9,241 nt of DNA from Planctomycetes bacterium RBG_16_43_13. Its GTDB lineage: Bacteria; Planctomycetota; MHYJ01. Positions 6,212 to 9,241 of this stretch are shown here, piece after piece. Each line of letters opens with the position of its first letter. Within the stretch, counting starts at the first letter, position 1. The stretch is from positions 3,413-12,653 of the forward strand of contig MHYJ01000134.1 in NCBI GenBank assembly GCA_001828445.1. Direction: 5' to 3'. Made by a program: the position numbers and the translations under genes. The notes beneath the pieces were generated by a model. The model saw only the letters and a program-made list of their open reading frames with translations, searched no databases and had not been told where the DNA came from.

Positions 6212-7243
6212 ATGATTATACGGTCAAGGGCACCTCTACGGATTAGCTTTGCCGGCGGTGGGACTGACGTGTCTCCTTACTGTGATGAAAAAGGTGGAGC
6301 GGTCTTAAATGCGACATTCAATAAATATGTTCATACCACACTTGTCCCTAATAAGACCGGAAAGATGGGGCTGCATTCAGAGGATTATCAGACATCTGTC
6401 AGTTATGATATTAACCAGGAGTTCTTGTTCGATGGCAACCTCGATCTTATCAAGGCATGCATTAACAAACTCTACATCCAACGGGACCATGGGTTTGATA
6501 TATACATCCACACCGATGCCCCTCCAGGGTCAGGAGTTGGCGCCTCTTCAGCCTTAGTTGTAGCTGTGCTCGGAGCATTCAGAGAATGGCTCAGGCTTCC
6601 GTACAGCGACTATGAACTTGCAGAACTCGCCTTTGAAATAGAAAGGGTTGATTTGGGTATACAGGGAGGTCAGCAGGACCAGTATGCGGCATCTCTCGGG
6701 GGGATAAATTTCTTAGAGTTTTCTGATGGAAGAACTATAGTAAACTCCTTAAGGATACTTCCCTCAGTTGTCAGTGAACTGGAGGAAAGACTTGCATTAT
6801 GCTATATAGGTGGGTCAAGGATGTCTGCAGGCATTATTAATGACCAGATGCAGAGGTATCGGGATGGTGAACAGCAGTCCCTTGAAGCCTTCGATGAGAC
6901 TAAGGCACTGGCTATTGAAGCCAAAAAACATCTGTTGTCCGGCGAGATTGACGACTTTGCGAAGGTCATAGACAGGGCATGGAATGCGAAGAAGAACCTG
7001 TCCACTAAGATATCTAATCCCTTCATTGATGTGGTTTATTCCAGTGCGATCAGTTCCGGGGCAATAGGTGGGAAGATTACGGGTGCCGGCGGCGGTGGTT
7101 ATATGTTCTTCATCTGTCAGTATGATAAGAAAAAGGATGTGATAGAGGCCATCAGGAAATATGGTTGCCAGTTGGTTGACTTCAGTTTCGAGGCTAATGG
7201 AGTAAGGGCATGGAGAGTATCAGAGAAGGGGATAGTCCGGTAA
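6212..7243 (+). CDS. hddA: GHMP kinase, D-glycero-alpha-D-manno-heptose 7-phosphate kinase (HddA-like)
   Basis: A 343-residue GHMP-family sugar kinase. Motif 1 is SRAPLRISFAGGGTD (5-19 region), the usual start of HddA and fucokinase-like enzymes. The ATP-binding motif 2 is PPGSGVGASSAL (104-115), the likely catalytic Asp is D156 in GGQQDQYAA, and motif 3 is KITGAGGGGY (288-297). By family it phosphorylates C1 of D-glycero-D-manno-heptose 7-phosphate using ATP, giving the 1,7-bisphosphate; removal of the 7-phosphate (GmhB) and HddC guanylylation would follow. GmhA and GmhB are not in this window. ATG 6212 was chosen because of the AGGAGG site and because family members begin at this point. The gene starts 1 nt after its neighbour's stop and overlaps wzt by 34 nt, so translation is probably coupled. 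A related kinase for another sugar (for example L-fucose type) is the main alternative. Confidence 0.8.
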   Translation: MIIRSRAPLRISFAGGGTDVSPYCDEKGGAVLNATFNKYVHTTLVPNKTGKMGLHSEDYQTSVSYDINQEFLFDGNLDLIKACINKLYIQRDHGFDIYIHTDAPPGSGVGASSALVVAVLGAFREWLRLPYSDYELAELAFEIERVDLGIQGGQQDQYAASLGGINFLEFSDGRTIVNSLRILPSVVSELEERLALCYIGGSRMSAGIINDQMQRYRDGEQQSLEAFDETKALAIEAKKHLLSGEIDDFAKVIDRAWNAKKNLSTKISNPFIDVVYSSAISSGAIGGKITGAGGGGYMFFICQYDKKKDVIEAIRKYGCQLVDFSFEANGVRAWRVSEKGIVR

Positions 7244-8529
7244 TTAAAATTACCGATATCTCCAAGAAATACAGGATATATCCGACACCAAGACATAAAC
7301 TCAAAGAGGCTGTTCTTCGGGGGTTGTTCCGGAGTCAGAAGTGGATGTACCACAGAGAGTTCTGGGCGCTTCATGGGATAAACCTTGAAGTTTTCCCCGG
7401 GGAGACATTTGGAATAATAGGGCGTAACGGTTCAGGGAAGAGTACACTGCTGCAGATTATCACAGGTATTATGCAACCATCTTCAGGAACGGTAACTGTT
7501 AACGGACGTGTATCTGCCCTGCTCGAACTTGGTGCAGGCTTTAACAGGGATTTCACCGGTAGGGAGAATGTATTCATGAACGGGTCCATCATGGGGATAC
7601 ATCGTGCTGAGATGGAGAAACGCTTTGAAGAGATTGAGGCATTTGCAGATATTGGTTCTTTCATCAATCAACCTGTCAAAACATACTCAAGCGGAATGTA
7701 CATCCGTCTTGCGTTTGCCGCTGCCGTGCATGTAGATCCGGACATCTTGATTGTTGATGAAGCGTTAGCCGTTGGGGATGAGATATTCCGCAGGCGCTGT
7801 TATCAGAAGATTGAGGAATTCCAGAAGAAAGGAAAGGCGATCCTCTTTGTCTCCCATTCTCTTCAAATAGTTAAGAGTCTTTGCTCTAAGGCCATGTTAC
7901 TGGAAAAAGGGAAGGTCATTGAGATCGGGAGTCCCAACACCGTTGTCAACATTTATAACGATCTTATTTCAAACAAAGAACTTACCTATTTAAAAAGAAA
8001 AGGAGTTAATACTTCGGTTAATAGCCAGTCAAATGCTGTAAGGGCAGTTCAAAACATGGAAGACATGGAGAAAGAAAGTCTTCCAACTGAGTATCGCTAT
8101 GGAACTGGTGAGGCTAAAGTAATTAGCTTTGGTCTTTTTGACAAAAACGGAAACGAAACATCTATTACAGAGTTTGGGGAAACTTATGGGATACGTGTCA
8201 CAAACAAATTTCAAAAAGATGTAGAAAAACCCCAGATGGGTATACGTATTTCTACTATGACAGGTATTGTAGTTTCCGGCACAACAACGAAAATTGAGGG
8301 GATACCTGTAATGCCTGCTAAGAGCGGGGAAACTGTGACAGTTGAGTTTCAATTTGTAATGAGACTGAAACCAAATGATTATACTATCGGTGTCGGACTT
8401 TCAGAAATTCTCGCCGGGGGCGAGACCGTAGCGCTTGACCGTCGCATGGATGCCATGATCTTCAAAGTGGTCGGACAAAAAAAGCTTATGGGACTCGTAG
8501 ATATCAATTTTCATGTAAAGGTCATATAG
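7210..8529 (+). CDS. wzt: Polysaccharide ABC exporter ATPase with C-terminal recognition domain (Wzt type)
   Basis: A 439-residue protein with two parts. The ATPase domain (about 10-255) has Walker A GRNGSGKST (71-79), signature YSSGMYIRLAFA (159-170), Walker B ILIVDEA (179-185; D183, E184) and the switch His in VSH (H216). A linker at about 255-292 leads to a C-terminal domain (about 293-430) rich in beta-type segments, as in Wzt_C. In the E. coli O9a system this domain binds the chemically capped chain end, which suggests that the glycan exported here is also terminated by a modification; the cap is unknown. It would power Wzm (4694-5479). ATG 7210 lies inside the kinase gene (34-nt overlap), with only a weak AAGG upstream. 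The DNA for the linker is more AT-rich than the ATPase part (19 of 60 G+C on the line from 7981, against 32 of 60 on the line from 7501), fitting a conserved ATPase joined to a variable specificity domain. Confidence 0.9.
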   Translation: MESIREGDSPVIKITDISKKYRIYPTPRHKLKEAVLRGLFRSQKWMYHREFWALHGINLEVFPGETFGIIGRNGSGKSTLLQIITGIMQPSSGTVTVNGRVSALLELGAGFNRDFTGRENVFMNGSIMGIHRAEMEKRFEEIEAFADIGSFINQPVKTYSSGMYIRLAFAAAVHVDPDILIVDEALAVGDEIFRRRCYQKIEEFQKKGKAILFVSHSLQIVKSLCSKAMLLEKGKVIEIGSPNTVVNIYNDLISNKELTYLKRKGVNTSVNSQSNAVRAVQNMEDMEKESLPTEYRYGTGEAKVISFGLFDKNGNETSITEFGETYGIRVTNKFQKDVEKPQMGIRISTMTGIVVSGTTTKIEGIPVMPAKSGETVTVEFQFVMRLKPNDYTIGVGLSEILAGGETVALDRRMDAMIFKVVGQKKLMGLVDINFHVKVI

Positions 8530-8533
8530 CTCA

Positions 8534-9241
8534 GTGAAGATATATTATATTTACCACCGTTATCCCCATCACTCACAACATTCAGGATATGCCCAGATTA
8601 CGAGGTTTTTACCAGGTCATCGTATACAAGTAACTCCTGTGTGGAGTAAGATATTTTCATATTTTCCTGAAAGACTGAAAAAATCAATGATAAAAGATGC
8701 GGTTACGAGGAGCTACAAAGATGCATATATGAGCGCTGAAACTAAAGCCATGTTATATTTTTTATTTCACTACAGGAAGATTTTCTTTATACTCGAGGCA
8801 GACAATTGTTACAGTTACCTTGGAGACATGCCCAATTGGGGACGAAACTTGATTATTGGTGCCTATCATCAACCCCCGTCATACTTCGACAGGATTATAA
8901 AAAATAAGAACATATTAAAGGATAAGTTAAGAAAATTAGACGGTATATTTACATTTTCGAAGGAGTCTAAACATTATTTTGAGGATATTGCAGGTCAGGA
9001 CAGGGTTTTCTTTGTCCCGCACGGAGTTGATGTGGACTTTTTCTGCCCGATGCCTGATCAGGAAAATATAAGTCAAGGGAAAAAAATATGCCTGTTCGTT
9101 GGCTGGTGGTTGAGAGACATTGAGATGTTAAAACAGGTTATAAGGTTAATGAACGACATGGATTCCAGTGTATATTTTACAATAGTAACATTTGAGAGGT
9201 TTTTTAAGGAGTTTAATGGCTTGAAAAACGTGGAGTTGTTG
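8534..9241 (+). CDS. GT-B glycosyltransferase (GT4/GT1-like), 3' partial
   Basis: The open frame from GTG 8534 runs without a stop through the last base, giving 236 codons of an unfinished protein. It starts KIYYIYHRYPHHSQHSGYAQ (2-21), a typical first strand and Gly-containing loop of GT-B enzymes. It contains IGAYHQPPSYF (108-118), the segment GIFTFSKESKHYF (137-149), VPHGVDVDFF (161-170), which matches the common HGVD motif before the domain linker, and CLFVGWWLRD (186-195) at the start of the nucleotide-sugar-binding domain. The donor and acceptor cannot be told; GDP-heptose is possible from context only. The catalytic C-terminal EX7E region lies beyond the window. GTG starts 4 nt after the wzt stop, with AAAGG at 8517-8521 as a weak ribosome-binding site. 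The DNA is distinctly AT-rich (for example 13 of 60 G+C on the line from 8881), as often seen in laterally exchanged glycosyltransferase genes. Confidence 0.8.
   Translation, partial: MKIYYIYHRYPHHSQHSGYAQITRFLPGHRIQVTPVWSKIFSYFPERLKKSMIKDAVTRSYKDAYMSAETKAMLYFLFHYRKIFFILEADNCYSYLGDMPNWGRNLIIGAYHQPPSYFDRIIKNKNILKDKLRKLDGIFTFSKESKHYFEDIAGQDRVFFVPHGVDVDFFCPMPDQENISQGKKICLFVGWWLRDIEMLKQVIRLMNDMDSSVYFTIVTFERFFKEFNGLKNVELL

Noticed and set aside
8029..8352. Minus-strand reading frame of 107 codons inside wzt
   Set aside because: It is antisense to the Wzt C-terminal domain, is Cys/His/Phe-rich without family features and is probably a by-product of codon use.
1..9241. CRISPR array, tRNA or rRNA gene, autonomous transposase
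   Set aside because: No regularly spaced repeats, no cloverleaf or rRNA-like sequence and no transposase motif were seen on reading; nearly all the window is accounted for by protein genes.

Overview
The window looks like part of a surface-polysaccharide (O-antigen or capsule type) locus from a Gram-negative bacterium. Evidence is an ABC-2 polysaccharide exporter (Wzm/Wzt), two enzymes that activate a manno-heptose, and a glycosyltransferase. All genes are on the + strand. Single 60-base lines that I counted by hand run from about 22 to 53% G+C. The moderate GC, the thrombospondin type 3 protein and the style of the intergenic palindromes would fit an environmental lineage such as Nitrospirota or Desulfobacterota, but that is a weak guess and no marker gene is present to test it.

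Layout. (1) 1-1031: the 3' part of a secreted, Cys- and Asp-rich thrombospondin type 3 repeat protein, closed by a good Rho-independent terminator (1052-1082). (2) 1083-1232: a spacer with a G-rich palindrome that can also form a G-quadruplex, and a possible promoter directly in front of the next gene. (3) 1233-2831 and 3011-4552: two full-length, diverged paralogues of the alkaline phosphatase superfamily (predicted phosphohydrolase/phosphomutase type, COG3379-like). Both keep all metal ligands, but one has a Thr nucleophile and the other Ser. (4) 4554-4684: a 131-bp MITE-like element with perfect 15-bp terminal inverted repeats and a 4-bp TAAC duplication that overlaps the stop codon of the upstream gene. 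(5) 4694-8529: wzm, hddC-like, hddA-like and wzt, tightly packed or overlapping. (6) 8534-9241: the N-terminal 236 codons of a GT-B glycosyltransferase, running off the window.

How the genes fit together. HddA-like kinase and HddC-like guanylyltransferase would supply GDP-D-glycero-alpha-D-manno-heptose, glycosyltransferases (one visible) would build the glycan on the cytoplasmic face, and Wzm/Wzt would export it. Wzt has the long C-terminal domain that in studied systems recognises a chain-end modification. The two cytoplasmic AlkP-type enzymes sit directly upstream, and removing the MITE-like insert leaves only 6 nt between the second AlkP gene and wzm. This suggests they were part of the same operon. 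A role in phosphate chemistry of the glycan or its precursors is an inference. GmhA and GmhB, needed for the complete GDP-heptose route, are not in the window.

The most noteworthy points are the intact MITE-like insertion at the AlkP/wzm junction, the AlkP pair coupled to a chain-end-recognising exporter, and the separation of wzm from wzt by the heptose genes. I see no CRISPR array, tRNA, rRNA or autonomous transposase.
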